A stretch of DNA of 64,000 nucleotides from Paenibacillus sp. W2I17 (GTDB taxonomy: Bacteria > Bacillota > Bacilli > Paenibacillales > Paenibacillaceae), in the NCBI RefSeq assembly GCF_030815985.1, contig NZ_JAUSXM010000001.1, positions 6,510,001-6,574,000 on the forward strand, read 5' to 3'. The notes beneath the pieces are model-generated. The model did no database searches, was not told where the DNA came from, and saw only the letters and a list, made by a program, of their open reading frames with translations. This document shows positions 44,237 to 53,515 of this stretch, piece by piece. The translations under genes and the position numbers were made by a program. Within the stretch, counting starts at the first letter, position 1. The number at the start of each line of letters is the position of its first letter.

Positions 44237-44579
44237 ATATCATGATGAGATCCGGAGTAGGGGAGCGAATAGACGGTCTGGTGGTGTGAAGAAGTATACT
44301 TTTTAAACTATAAGATATAGTTATTTAAGTTTTTTGATGATGTACAGGCCTTGTGAGGTGATATAATAAAGATGTAATTGGAATTGATTGTAAATTATGG
44401 ATCACGGATGTTACTTCCGTATTGGGAAAGGTGAAGGATAGTGGTCCGTATTCATGCGTGGAAAGGAGGAACTTCGTTTTAAAATGTAAGGGCTTTCAAT
44501 TGGGGTTTGTGTGGTCTGAAAGACCTGTTATGAGGTTCGTACACGGTTTAAAATCATATTCCAAAGGAGATTGATATTA
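44237..44579. other. Regulatory region of the secreted esterase gene
   Basis: Gene-free. Contains the perfect inverted repeat AACTATA-AGA-TATAGTT at 44306-44322 (candidate operator) and an extended -10 element TGATATAAT at 44359-44367 with no good -35, which suggests activator dependence. About 210 nt of leader follow, with no clear structure. Confidence 0.5.
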
Positions 44580-45527
44580 ATGAAAAAACGTCTGTCCAAG
44601 ATTCTGAGTCTCTCCATCACAGCAGCACTCCTTGTACCAACGATGGTGTCTGCAGCGGATATGCAGGAAACTGCAGCTCCAACCCCCATTCAGGCGGTGA
44701 TAGATCAGGGAGCGACCGGCACCATGGATAATACCGGGCAAAATGCGCTGGCTAACACTCCGGTGGTGCCGGCACCACCGGGTTATGATGGCTATCGAAA
44801 CAATATTCCGCACGGAAATACCAATCTGATATCCTATTACTCCACAACGGTAGGCAATACACGGAAAGCGACGGTATATACACCGCCAGGATATTCTCCG
44901 AATAAAAAGTATAACGTCCTGTATCTCCTGCACGGCATCGGCGGGGATGAGTATGAGTGGGTCAATGCAATGAAGCCAAAGAACATTCTGGACAACCTGT
45001 ATTCGGAAGGTAAGCTGTCCCAGATGATCGTTGTTATGCCAAATGGCCGTGCCATGAAGGACGACCGTCCAGTCGGTGACATTTTTGCTCCGGACAAAGT
45101 GGCTGCATTTGAACGGTTTGAGCAAGACCTGCTCAAGGATCTGATTCCTCATATCGAGGCCAATTATCCGGTGTACAAAGACCGTAATAGTCGTGCGTTG
45201 GCCGGTCTGTCCATGGGTGGTGGGCAGTCGCTTAACTTCGGATTGAGAAATCTGAATACCTTCGCCTGGGTGGGGGCCTTCTCGGCCGCACCGAATACGC
45301 AATCTGTATCACAGCTGGTTTCCAACCCGGGACAAGTCGCTAGCCAACTCAAATTGTTGTGGATCTCCTGTGGATCAAGTGACGGCCTGTTATGGGTCAG
45401 CCAGAACTTTAAAAACGGTCTGAGCAGCATGAACATTCCGCATACATGGTATCAGGATGTAGGTGGACACGAACCATCTGTCTGGAACAGCGGCCTGTAT
45501 CAGTTCTCACAACGAATCTTCAAGTGA
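44580..45527 (+). CDS. Secreted CE1-type esterase (feruloyl/acetyl esterase-like)
   Basis: A 315-aa extracellular alpha/beta hydrolase with ATG at 44580 and AAAGGAGA upstream. The signal peptide ends near MVSAAD, a flexible region extends to about residue 75, and the catalytic domain follows: LYLLHGIGGDEYEW (oxyanion region), GLSMGGGQS (nucleophile Ser), CGSSDGL (Asp) and VGGHEPSVW (His). This is the pattern of CE1 esterases fused to or secreted alongside xylanases. It probably removes feruloyl or acetyl groups from xylan and fits the GH43 genes at 19-23 kb. Confidence 0.87.
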   Translation: MKKRLSKILSLSITAALLVPTMVSAADMQETAAPTPIQAVIDQGATGTMDNTGQNALANTPVVPAPPGYDGYRNNIPHGNTNLISYYSTTVGNTRKATVYTPPGYSPNKKYNVLYLLHGIGGDEYEWVNAMKPKNILDNLYSEGKLSQMIVVMPNGRAMKDDRPVGDIFAPDKVAAFERFEQDLLKDLIPHIEANYPVYKDRNSRALAGLSMGGGQSLNFGLRNLNTFAWVGAFSAAPNTQSVSQLVSNPGQVASQLKLLWISCGSSDGLLWVSQNFKNGLSSMNIPHTWYQDVGGHEPSVWNSGLYQFSQRIFK

Positions 45528-45558
45528 TTAACCGGTATTCATATTGGATGAACCGCAG

Positions 45559-45592
45559 CCTCAGTTCTGTTTCGTACAGAGCTGGGGTTTTT
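45559..45592 (+). terminator. Terminator after the esterase
   Basis: CCTCAGTTCTGT / ACAGAGCTGGGG, 12 bp with G-T pairs, loop TTCGT, then T-run. Confidence 0.88.
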
Positions 45593-45715
45593 GTTATGAA
45601 TCGAGTCATCTAAAAGGAGCACATGGGTATTTTTAATTTTGGGGATGGGGTTAATGAGAGTGTAAGTATTGGTTTAATTTATTACATAGGTACTGTTATG
45701 AAGGAGAGGGATCTG

Positions 45716-45895
45716 ATGTTTTATTACAAAGGTGCGTTTCGGGAAACGGACAATGTGATCTATTTTAAAAGCGATGTTTCATTAGCCCAGAATGATGTTG
45801 TCCTATTTGGTGAAAAGAAGTATTTTATCGAAAGTGTGGAAAAAGAATTTCTCCTGCTTCAGCGGGTGGGCTCCATAGTTTCTGTGAGTCTGTGA
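45716..45895 (+). CDS. Small protein of unknown function
   Basis: A 59-aa frame from ATG 45716 with AAGGAGAGGG upstream ([20 protein letters not shown]). The longer reading from 45623 has its AAGGAG only 3 nt away and is less likely. No membrane segment; beta-rich pattern with alternating hydrophobics. I do not recognise it. It precedes sigK by 130 bp on the same strand. Confidence 0.5.
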   Translation: MFYYKGAFRETDNVIYFKSDVSLAQNDVVLFGEKKYFIESVEKEFLLLQRVGSIVSVSL

Positions 45896-46025
45896 AATCT
45901 TCGCAAGATCATCCCCTTTTTCAAGTGTACGTGCACTTCTGGGCCTCTGCCTACATACAATAGATCGACCCTGTTCCCACATGTGCTCAGGCCAGATCGT
46001 TGTAAAACTGCAGGAGGTGTCATCT

Positions 46026-46724
46026 GTGCCCGGATTGTTTACCGCAATTGCTCTATTCATTAAAGAGTTAACGTTACTCGTCTCGTATGTCAAAAATAAT
46101 GCGTTCCCCCAGCCACTGGCTGAGGGTGATGAAGCCAAACATTTGCGCCTTATGGCTGAAGGCAATGCTCACTCTCGCAATCTGCTCATTGAACACAATC
46201 TGCGCCTCGTCGCGCATATCGTCAAGAAGTTCGACAATACGGGTGAAGATCAGGAGGATCTGATTTCCATCGGAACCATTGGTTTGATCAAAGCCATCGA
46301 AAGTTTTCAACAAGGCAAAGGCACGAAGCTTGCCACATTTGCTGCAAGGTGTATTGAAAATGAGATACTTATGCATCTGCGTTCCCTGAAGAAAACACGC
46401 AAAGACGTATCCCTGCATGACCCCATCGGTACGGATAAAGAAGGTAACGAAATTACGCTAATCGATATCCTCGGAACAGAAGCCGACGACGTTGTAGATA
46501 AAGTGCAGCTCAAGATTGAAAAAAGCAAAATTTATCGCAATCTCGACATCCTGGATGATCGGGAGAAGGAAGTTGTGATCGGTCGATTCGGCCTGGAAGC
46601 AGGCGGGGAGGAACGAACTCAACGCGAAATTGCGAAGGAACTGGGCATCTCACGTTCTTATGTATCACGGATTGAGAAGCGGGCGTTAATGAAGCTGTAT
46701 CATGAGTTTTATAAGCAAAAGTAG
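46026..46724 (+). CDS. sigK: Sporulation sigma factor K (pro-sigma-K), uninterrupted
   Basis: A 232-aa RNA polymerase sigma factor active in the mother cell late in sporulation. The start is GTG 46026, with GGAGGTG at 46013-46019. The hydrophobic N-terminus [17 protein letters not shown] is the pro-sequence that SpoIVFB removes; [14 protein letters not shown] follows as in B. subtilis. Regions 2 ([37 protein letters not shown]) and 4 ([20 protein letters not shown]) are complete. The gene is continuous, with no skin-type element. Genes for exosporium-type proteins in this window are likely targets. A terminator follows. Confidence 0.95.
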   Translation: MPGLFTAIALFIKELTLLVSYVKNNAFPQPLAEGDEAKHLRLMAEGNAHSRNLLIEHNLRLVAHIVKKFDNTGEDQEDLISIGTIGLIKAIESFQQGKGTKLATFAARCIENEILMHLRSLKKTRKDVSLHDPIGTDKEGNEITLIDILGTEADDVVDKVQLKIEKSKIYRNLDILDDREKEVVIGRFGLEAGGEERTQREIAKELGISRSYVSRIEKRALMKLYHEFYKQK

Positions 46725-46740
46725 TTGCTGAACAGACCAG

Positions 46741-46768
46741 AGGGCGCCTTTATCGGGAGCCCTTTTTA
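46741..46768 (+). terminator. Terminator after sigK
   Basis: AGGGCGCC / GGGAGCCCT with a small internal mismatch, then five T. Confidence 0.78.
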
Positions 46769-46899
46769 CTGTGAAGATACTTAAATTGGATCTAAATAGT
46801 ATTAATTATTTGGGGTTATGACCTAAATAAAGGAATTTTAATTCCTGTTGAAGAATATCTTATACACAGACCAATTTAATATATAAGGAGTAAATCATA

Positions 46900-47145
46900 A
46901 TGAAGCAGCTTTTTCGGAAAACTCCACTGTGGTTTTTGTTAATCTGGATCGTAGGATTTATAATGATCGTTATCAACTCTTTTCAATCAAACTCGGGTAT
47001 CATTAACTTTATTGCGTTATTCATAATTAATGTTGCTAATGCTATTCGAATTTGGAAAAATGAACGTTCGTTAGCGATTACCTTTTTAGTTGTTGCCGCT
47101 CTATGCTTGGCTTATATTTTAGTATACTTCTATAGATATGTATAA
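46900..47145 (+). CDS. Small membrane protein
   Basis: An 81-aa protein with three hydrophobic segments (PLWFLLIWIVGFIMIVI, IINFIALFIINVANAI, LAITFLVVAALCLAYILVYF). AAGGAG lies 9 nt before the ATG. No family recognised; it stands alone between sigK and an amino-acid permease gene. Confidence 0.65.
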   Translation: MKQLFRKTPLWFLLIWIVGFIMIVINSFQSNSGIINFIALFIINVANAIRIWKNERSLAITFLVVAALCLAYILVYFYRYV

Positions 47146-47257
47146 TCAGCATGACATGGCATGAGGATAACAAAGGAATGTACATAGGCTGATGATAGTA
47201 TGGATCGGATGCAACTCAATATTATAAAAGCAAAGGGCATGAAATACGAGCGTATCA

Positions 47258-47288
47258 AAAGGTCACCTCTTACAAAGGTGGCCTCTTT
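47258..47288 (+). terminator. Terminator-like hairpin after the small membrane protein
   Basis: AAAGGTCACCT pairs with AGGTGGCCTCTTT, then a T-poor tail. Confidence 0.55.
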
Positions 47289-47403
47289 GCTGTGCAAAAA
47301 AATATATAAGGGAGGGATATGTATTCTGGGCAGATTATTATATGATGAGTAATAATATTTTGCATCGTAGAGAGCATGTGCAGAAAGAGAGTGGTGGTTG
47401 ATC

Positions 47404-48765
47404 ATGCAGCAAGAAACGTTAACAAGGGGATTAAAGAACAGGCACGTACAGTTGATGGCGATCGGAGGTGCGATCGGTACAGGTCTGTTTCTCGGGGCAG
47501 GCAAAACGATTCAGCTGACAGGGCCATCCATCTTGCTGGCCTACATCATTACGGGTGTTGTGTTGTTCCTGATCATGCGTGCATTGGGGGAGCTGCTGTT
47601 AAGCAACTTGCAGTATCATTCCTTTGTCGATTTTGTGCGTGATTACCTGGGAAATATGGCGGCATTTATTACAGGCTGGACCTATTGGTTCTGCTGGATT
47701 TCCATTGCCATGGCTGATATTACGGCAGTGGGTTTGTATACGCAGTTTTGGTTCCCGAATGTACCTCAGTGGATGCCAGGGTTAATTGCGTTAGTCATTT
47801 TACTAATCATGAACTTGGCAACGGTCAAGTTGTTTGGGGAGATGGAATTCTGGTTTGCCCTGATTAAAGTCGTGGCTATTCTGGCACTCATTATTGTTGG
47901 TTTATATATGATATTCAAAGGTTTTACCACGGATCAGGGTCCAGCGAGCTTCACCAATCTGTGGAGTCATGGGGGATGGTTCCCGAATGGACTGCATGGG
48001 TTCATCATATCGTTCCAGATGGTGGTGTTCGCATTTGTAGGCATGGAACTGGTGGGACTCACAGCGGGGGAAACGGAGAACCCGGAGAAGGTTATTCCGA
48101 GAGCAATTAACCAGATTCCGATCCGGGTACTGCTCTTCTATGTTGGCGCATTGCTGATTATTATGAGCATTTACCCGTGGAACGCCATTGTGCCTACGGA
48201 AAGTCCGTTTGTACAGGTGTTTGCCGCTGTAGGTATTGCGGCCGCTGCAGGGATTGTGAATTTCGTTGTGTTAACATCAGCGGCTTCGGCGTGTAACAGT
48301 GCCATTTTCAGTACAAGCCGTATGGTGTTTTCCATGGCAAAAGATCACAACGCGCCTGAGTCGTTTGCACGACTGAACAAGCGGAAAGTCCCTTCCAATG
48401 CGCTGTATTTCTCTACGATTGTTATTCTGATCGCGATTGTGCTGAACTATGTGATGCCGGAGGGCGTATTTACACTGATCACGAGCGTGTCGACTGTATG
48501 CTTCATCTTTGTCTGGGGCATCATGGTGATCTGTCATCTTAGATATCGTCGTACTCAGCCGGAACTGGCTAGTCGCAGTCGCTTTAAGTTGCCACTATAT
48601 CCGTTCTCAAACTATTTAATTTTGGCTTTTCTGGCGTTTGTGCTAGTAGTATTGGCATTGGCTGAGGACACGCGAGTGGCGCTATTTGTTACGCCGGTGT
48701 GGTTTATTCTTGTTGCGGGGATCTACCTTTTTAAAAAGAGAAATTTGAGTAATAACAGACAGTAG
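47404..48765 (+). CDS. Amino-acid permease, APC family (D-alanine/D-serine/glycine type)
   Basis: A 453-aa membrane transporter with 12 hydrophobic segments. RHVQLMAIGGAIGTGLFLGAG is the helix-1 substrate/ion-binding signature and VGMELVGLTAGETENPEKVI the helix-6 loop of AAT-subfamily permeases. The sequence is closest in style to CycA and other neutral or D-amino-acid permeases (ITGWTYWFCWISIAMADITA). Start ATG 47404; the TTG at 47398 is an alternative. Substrate inferred only from resemblance. Confidence 0.87.
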   Translation: MQQETLTRGLKNRHVQLMAIGGAIGTGLFLGAGKTIQLTGPSILLAYIITGVVLFLIMRALGELLLSNLQYHSFVDFVRDYLGNMAAFITGWTYWFCWISIAMADITAVGLYTQFWFPNVPQWMPGLIALVILLIMNLATVKLFGEMEFWFALIKVVAILALIIVGLYMIFKGFTTDQGPASFTNLWSHGGWFPNGLHGFIISFQMVVFAFVGMELVGLTAGETENPEKVIPRAINQIPIRVLLFYVGALLIIMSIYPWNAIVPTESPFVQVFAAVGIAAAAGIVNFVVLTSAASACNSAIFSTSRMVFSMAKDHNAPESFARLNKRKVPSNALYFSTIVILIAIVLNYVMPEGVFTLITSVSTVCFIFVWGIMVICHLRYRRTQPELASRSRFKLPLYPFSNYLILAFLAFVLVVLALAEDTRVALFVTPVWFILVAGIYLFKKRNLSNNRQ

Positions 48766-48787
48766 GTCTTACCATCGTTGCAAAATA

Positions 48788-48815
48788 AAGCCGCCCAATG
48801 ATATTGGGCGGTTAT
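48788..48815. terminator. Bidirectional terminator between convergent genes
   Basis: CCGCCCAA (48791-48798) / TTGGGCGG (48804-48811), with A- and T-rich flanks. Confidence 0.8.
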
Positions 48816-48821
48816 TCGTAT

Positions 48822-50006
48822 TTAAATTCTTGCAGCCTCTTTGCCTTCACGAATGCTCGCATAGATGGCATCACAGATATCGGTGGTATACTGGCCCGAC
48901 ATCCCTTCAAGTGCCGTGTTGGTGAATGCTGCAACACTAAGTTCTTCTTTTGGATCAACAAACCAGGAATGGCCGTAAGTTCCACCCATCCGCCACGTAC
49001 CCGGGGATTCCGGTGTACCGGCTGCGACAGGATCTTTAAGTACTGTAAAACCAAGGCCAAACCCTCTGCCTGGCCAGTATGGCATCACGAGATCACCGAT
49101 TTGATTGGTAGACATCTCAGCCGCAACGGCTTCTGTAAGGAGAGGCTGTCCTCCTTGTCGCAATGCTTCAAGTAAAGTAAGAAAATCTCCGGTACTTCCA
49201 ACCATACCCGCTCCGCCCGATAAGTAAGCAGAAGTATGGTTCGCACGATTGGGTGACAGTCGGAAGCCAGCAGTACCCTCAATAAAAGGAATCAGCTCCA
49301 ACTCATTATGAAGGAGACGCGGTTCTTCAGAACCATTAGCGTATGCGGCTGTCAATCGTTCCGAATCCACCGCAACAAAGTCAGTGTCGGTCATGTGGAG
49401 TGGATGAGTAACCAGCGTTTGAACAGCTTCTCGTAGTGACATCCCAGTTACCTTTTCGATAACGGCACCAAGTACATCTGTCGCAATGGAATATCTCCAC
49501 ATGTTTCCTGGCTCATACAGAAGAGGAGCAGAAGCCAGCCTTTGCAGATTCTCCTCCAGACTAATTTCAGACCAATCCATTCCGTCCGATACTCCTGCAA
49601 GTTCATAGGTTCCCTGGTCTTCTTGGAAGAAACGGTATGTCAAGCCTGCGGTGTGCGTCATCAACTGATGTACTGATATTGAAGCGTCCTGACCATTAGC
49701 AAGTTTGGGCCGGAATGCAGGAAGCCAGCGGGTCACCGGATCATGCAGACTCAGCTTTACTTGTGAGATTAATGCCAGAGCTGCTGTCGATACAATAGGT
49801 TTGGTTACGGAAGCAAGTCGAAACAGAGCGTTTTCCGACATGGTTCGCTTTTGCTCCCTGTCTGCGAAACCAGCAGCCCGGCTGTATACCAGTTCCCCTC
49901 CTAATGCAACCTGTACAACTGTTCCTACGATTCTTTTTTCGCTTAGAGCGCGATCAATAGCTTCATCCACATAAGTATGCAATGTCGTCATGTCTTCTTT
50001 TCCCAT
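48822..50006 (-). CDS. Serine hydrolase of the beta-lactamase class C/EstB family
   Basis: A 394-aa penicillin-binding-protein-fold hydrolase without signal peptide. The nucleophile is Ser66 in SVTK, the second motif is WRYSIATD (Tyr-Ser-x in place of YxN), and the third GGTYGHSWFV near residue 340. Family members are cytoplasmic esterases, D-aminopeptidases or carboxypeptidases more often than true beta-lactamases. ATG has GAGAGGAAG upstream. Substrate unknown. Confidence 0.86.
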   Translation of the reverse strand: MGKEDMTTLHTYVDEAIDRALSEKRIVGTVVQVALGGELVYSRAAGFADREQKRTMSENALFRLASVTKPIVSTAALALISQVKLSLHDPVTRWLPAFRPKLANGQDASISVHQLMTHTAGLTYRFFQEDQGTYELAGVSDGMDWSEISLEENLQRLASAPLLYEPGNMWRYSIATDVLGAVIEKVTGMSLREAVQTLVTHPLHMTDTDFVAVDSERLTAAYANGSEEPRLLHNELELIPFIEGTAGFRLSPNRANHTSAYLSGGAGMVGSTGDFLTLLEALRQGGQPLLTEAVAAEMSTNQIGDLVMPYWPGRGFGLGFTVLKDPVAAGTPESPGTWRMGGTYGHSWFVDPKEELSVAAFTNTALEGMSGQYTTDICDAIYASIREGKEAARI

Positions 50007-50176
50007 GTTTATCTTCCTCTCACCAACTGATGTATTTGATTTCTCGTGGTAACTATGTTTATTATATAAATGATGGATCTTGTATTACATGGTTTATTAA
50101 AGGCGTTATAATAAATTAACGAATATACTTAAGGTAATTTCTGAATATATCTTATGTAATTAAAGGAGTGGGTTAT

Positions 50177-50629
50177 ATGGATGAAATAGATCAGCATATC
50201 CTGTTTCACTTGGAGAATCAGGCGAGATTATCCATGACCGAACTAGGCAAACTGGTGGGGTTATCTCAGCCCGCCGTTACTGAACGAGTCAAACGAATGG
50301 AAGAAAAGGGAATAATCGAGGAATATCGAACCGTGATCTCCCCTTCCAAATTGGGCAAGCAGAGCACAGCCTATGTTCTTTTTCGTACCCGGGATTGTTA
50401 TCCTTTCCTGGATTTCTGTCGTGCGTCACCTGAAGTTGTGGAATGTTATCGGATAAGCGGGGAATACAATTACTTGCTGAAGATCCTCACTGACACCATT
50501 CAAGGACTCGAGGAGTTTGAGAATAAGTGTGATCCGTATGGTACGTACATGACTTTAATTACCATGTCTTCTCCAATTGCACATAAGAATCTCGTGGAAG
50601 GACCAAATTTGCTGGCACAGGCAGAATAA
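50177..50629 (+). CDS. Lrp/AsnC-family transcriptional regulator
   Basis: A 150-aa protein: N-terminal helix-turn-helix (LSMTELGKLVGLSQPAVTERVKRMEEKGII), then a RAM ligand/oligomerisation domain (VVECYRISGEYNYLLKILTD). ATG 50177 has AAAGGAG 8 nt upstream. Probably an octameric amino-acid-responsive regulator. Divergent from the serine hydrolase gene and convergent with an MFS gene. Confidence 0.88.
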   Translation: MDEIDQHILFHLENQARLSMTELGKLVGLSQPAVTERVKRMEEKGIIEEYRTVISPSKLGKQSTAYVLFRTRDCYPFLDFCRASPEVVECYRISGEYNYLLKILTDTIQGLEEFENKCDPYGTYMTLITMSSPIAHKNLVEGPNLLAQAE

Positions 50630-50653
50630 GATTGTGGTCTTTACAATGAAAAA

Positions 50654-50690
50654 CAGAAGAGGAGTCCACATCAAGTGAACTCCTCTTTCT
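50654..50690. terminator. Terminator between Lrp and MFS genes
   Basis: AGAAGAGGAGTCCAC / GTGAACTCCTCTTTCT with one mismatch and short loop; T residues follow on the plus strand. Confidence 0.78.
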
Positions 50691-50722
50691 CCTGCGTGTA
50701 ACACATGCAACATGTCTTCCTG

Positions 50723-51928
50723 TTAATTTGCTCTGGTAAATCCATATTTATAAGCACGTATAGCTACAAGTAACGCAGGAATGAGCAAGATAAACAGCGC
50801 CCCAGAAAGGTATCCTGCTCCAAATACTTCAAGAAGGATGCCCCCGATGATGCCTCCTCCGCCAATCGCCAGATTCCATGCTGTAACCAGCATCGATTGA
50901 GCGACATCTGTGCTTTTGCCTCCGGCTTGAGCGATGGCAGTTTGTAACAGTGTGGCAGCCCCGCCAAACGTAAGTCCCCAGATCATGACGCCAAGAATAA
51001 TAATGACAGGTTGATGAGTACCGATTCCCATCACGACAGAGGCCAGAGCGAATGATGCCAAGCTAATGATAACCAATCTCCTCAAAAACCGGTCAATAAG
51101 CATTCCGGTTAACCAAATTCCAACAATGGAAGTAATACCGAAAATGAGCAAAATCAAGTCTACTCTGTTAGCAAATACGGTCTGGGCAAGGTAGGGAGAA
51201 ATATAGGTGTATAGAATGTTATGGGCAAGCATCCAGGCCAGAACAACAAACAGAATAGGCCTAACTCCCGGAATTAAAAACACCTTATGCAGCGGAAGAC
51301 GTTCCCCAGCGGGCTCTCCGGCAAAGTCTGGCATTTTCCAGAGAACCCATACGATTAGAGCTACGGTCAGAAGAGATACTATCCCGAAGATGAGGCGCCA
51401 GCCGATATAAGAACTGAGAAAACTACCGATTGGAACACCAAGGGCTAGTGCTACCGGTGTGCCGACCATAGCCACGGCCATGGCTTTACCTTTTAACGAA
51501 TCCGGGACCATCCGACGAGCATAACCTGCTGTCATTCCCCATAGCACACCCGCAGAGACCCCTGCCATGAAACGAGCAGCAAGTGTAAGGATGTAATCTG
51601 ACGATAAGGCGGTAACGGTGTTAAAGACAAGAAAGCCGCTAATACATACCAGCAGAAGAGGTCGGCGTCTCCATCCGCGTGTAGCAGCAGTCAAGGGAAT
51701 GGCAGCAACAAGTGATCCAATGGCATAAAGAGTCACCAACTGTCCGGTAAGAGCCTCTGTGATCCCCAAGTCTTTTGCAATTTGCGGCAGCAGTCCCGCA
51801 GGCAGACTTTCAGTGAGGATGCAAATAAATCCCGCCATGGCTAATGCAAGAAGTCCAGCCCACGGAAGGCGTTTTGAAGATATGGAAGGAATCTCCCTTT
51901 GGTTTGGGAGGGATGTGTGAGCGGTCAT
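50723..51928 (-). CDS. MFS transporter, DHA1-type efflux
   Basis: A 401-aa membrane protein with 12 hydrophobic segments; motif C-like VGTPVALALGVPIGSFLSSY in helix 5 marks the drug:H+ antiporter group, and TAATRGWRRRPLLL the loop 2-3 region. ATG 51928 has GAGG about 8 nt upstream; TTG 51934 is an alternative. Substrate unknown. Confidence 0.87.
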   Translation of the reverse strand: MTAHTSLPNQREIPSISSKRLPWAGLLALAMAGFICILTESLPAGLLPQIAKDLGITEALTGQLVTLYAIGSLVAAIPLTAATRGWRRRPLLLVCISGFLVFNTVTALSSDYILTLAARFMAGVSAGVLWGMTAGYARRMVPDSLKGKAMAVAMVGTPVALALGVPIGSFLSSYIGWRLIFGIVSLLTVALIVWVLWKMPDFAGEPAGERLPLHKVFLIPGVRPILFVVLAWMLAHNILYTYISPYLAQTVFANRVDLILLIFGITSIVGIWLTGMLIDRFLRRLVIISLASFALASVVMGIGTHQPVIIILGVMIWGLTFGGAATLLQTAIAQAGGKSTDVAQSMLVTAWNLAIGGGGIIGGILLEVFGAGYLSGALFILLIPALLVAIRAYKYGFTRAN

Positions 51929-52052
51929 GTACAAAACCTCATTTCTTATATTTTAATCCTATCCAGAACTATGCATATAAGCTTATCTGAAAAATTCAAA
52001 CTTTTGCATACAGGATTAAAGGTAAGATGGAAGTTTTAACATGATATTTATT

Positions 52053-52916
52053 TTATTTTGTGAGTTTTTCCGTTAATTCAAAGGGGTATTGTCTGTTCAT
52101 CCATTCAAGGATGATATCGACAGGTTCCATGTACCGTTGGCCTACAAGTAAACCCGTATGGGTCGTATCCCACAGTCCGGCATATGCAGCATCCAGCTGC
52201 TTGGCGGTTAATTTTCCTCTCTGATCTTCGTCTTCACTGGAAACAGCCTTGATCACCAAGCTGGGGCAATGGATCAGCTCGCCATTAATGGATACACCAC
52301 CATCTGCTCCAAACATCACGGAAAATGTGCTAAATGCCTTCGAAGACTCCATCTGAAGATATTTACGCTGAAAAGCAATGTCTTCTGCCGTCTCATCGAT
52401 ACTGGTCAGTTCATCACGGACAGGCGCAGGAATGATGATCCCAGGTGTGATACGATCGCTTCCCGGGTAGGGCATTACCCCATGAACTTCCTTGCTTATA
52501 CTGGAGTCAATAATAACTAGGCCTGCCAGAGTAGCGTCTTCTGCAATCTTTTGACTGAGGATCCCACCCATACTAAAGCCAATAAGAACGGGAGGTTCGT
52601 TAAGCTCCGCCAATACTTCACGAATATCCTCCAAATAATCGTCAAATGTAATCTTTGTCATGTCCATGACCCGACTCTTGTAGTGACTTCTCAGGTTCAT
52701 GACATAACAGGTCCAACCGTGCTGGGCAAAGTGGGGGATGTATTTGCTCCACATCCAACTGCCTGTGTATGCACCGTGAACAAACAGGAGAGGTGGTTTC
52801 TTGGTCGCTGCTTCGGCGTCATGAAGAGGGGGGCCTTCGAATATTTCCAAGTGTAAATCATGTTCTCCGATCTTCTTTACCTCATGTTCCGGTAACAATT
52901 GAGTGTAGTCCGTCAT
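52053..52916 (-). CDS. Alpha/beta hydrolase under MarR control
   Basis: A 287-aa soluble hydrolase. FVHGAYTGSWMWSKYIPHF holds the oxyanion HG, GFSMGGILSQ the nucleophile Ser (about residue 125), DSSISKE follows strand 6, and the catalytic His is probably in TTHTGLLVG. AAAGGAGG precedes the ATG. The gene carries a perfect 18-bp palindrome in its promoter region that is nearly identical to the one in the promoter of the adjacent marR gene, so it is the likely target of that repressor. Substrate unknown; an ester or lactone detoxification role is possible. Confidence 0.88.
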   Translation of the reverse strand: MTDYTQLLPEHEVKKIGEHDLHLEIFEGPPLHDAEAATKKPPLLFVHGAYTGSWMWSKYIPHFAQHGWTCYVMNLRSHYKSRVMDMTKITFDDYLEDIREVLAELNEPPVLIGFSMGGILSQKIAEDATLAGLVIIDSSISKEVHGVMPYPGSDRITPGIIIPAPVRDELTSIDETAEDIAFQRKYLQMESSKAFSTFSVMFGADGGVSINGELIHCPSLVIKAVSSEDEDQRGKLTAKQLDAAYAGLWDTTHTGLLVGQRYMEPVDIILEWMNRQYPFELTEKLTK

Positions 52917-52939
52917 GCCAAAAACCTCCTTTAAAATAT

Positions 52940-52957
52940 TAGTTTGATATCAAACTA
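52940..52957 (-). promoter_or_regulatory. MarR operator before the alpha/beta hydrolase
   Basis: TAGTTTGATATCAAACTA, a perfect 18-bp palindrome, 24 nt before the ATG. TAATAT next to it can be the -10 box. Confidence 0.82.
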
Positions 52958-52972
52958 TTCATCCAAAAAAAA

Positions 52973-53395
52973 TTAGAAGTTGCTATGAATTTTCATTAAA
53001 ATTCGCAGCAGTTCTTTTTTCTCCGCTTCCGTAACGTCCGCATAGAACACGTCCAGTATGCGCTGCGATATTTCTTCGAACACAGGCTTTAATTCTTCTC
53101 CTTTTGTAGTCAAAGCCACATGAACAACTCGTGAATCTGTTGCATCACGCTCCTTAACGACGTATCCTGTCCGCACCAATTTGTCCACAAGTGCAGTCAC
53201 CGTGGATTTATCCTTACCAATTTTTTTGGCGATTTCAGCCATAGTCATCCTATGATTATTGTACAGGGCATAGATAATATCCCCATGGGACGTAGCGAGA
53301 TCCTGGATTCCTTGCTCAGCCATCTCGGCCAGGATAAAGCGGTTGACCTTCTCTTTAATTTTGGATATGAGTGAAATAGCGTCTCTTGTTTTCAT
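52973..53395 (-). CDS. MarR-family transcriptional regulator, apparently leaderless
   Basis: A 140-aa winged-helix repressor: helix-turn-helix MTMAEIAKKIGKDKSTVTALVDKLVRTGYV with wing RDATDSRVVHVALT and dimer helices at both ends. ATG 53395 has no ribosome binding site; its promoter places the transcription start at or next to the A of ATG. The longer reading from TTG 53419 runs through the promoter and is unlikely. It probably represses itself and the hydrolase gene 56 bp downstream. Confidence 0.88.
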   Translation of the reverse strand: MKTRDAISLISKIKEKVNRFILAEMAEQGIQDLATSHGDIIYALYNNHRMTMAEIAKKIGKDKSTVTALVDKLVRTGYVVKERDATDSRVVHVALTTKGEELKPVFEEISQRILDVFYADVTEAEKKELLRILMKIHSNF

Positions 53396-53401
53396 ACGTG
53401 T

Positions 53402-53430
53402 AATATAGTTTGTTATCAAACTAATGTCAA
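53402..53430 (-). promoter_or_regulatory. marR promoter with operator in the spacer
   Basis: On the minus strand TTGACA (53430-53425), 17-nt spacer, TATATT (53407-53402), then 6 nt to the ATG. The operator TAGTTTGTTATCAAACTA (53406-53423, plus-strand reading) fills the spacer and matches the hydrolase operator at 16 or more of 18 positions. Confidence 0.85.
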
Positions 53431-53515
53431 GCTTTGATCCATAATTTATTGCATGCGCAGTATAGCAAAAGAGCAGTGAGAATTTCTTCTCCTGCTCCTT
53501 TGCTTTTATTTCATT

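Noticed and set aside
47190..47352. 50-codon frame from ATG 47202 before the amino-acid permease
   Set aside because: Runs through a terminator-like hairpin and has no ribosome binding site.
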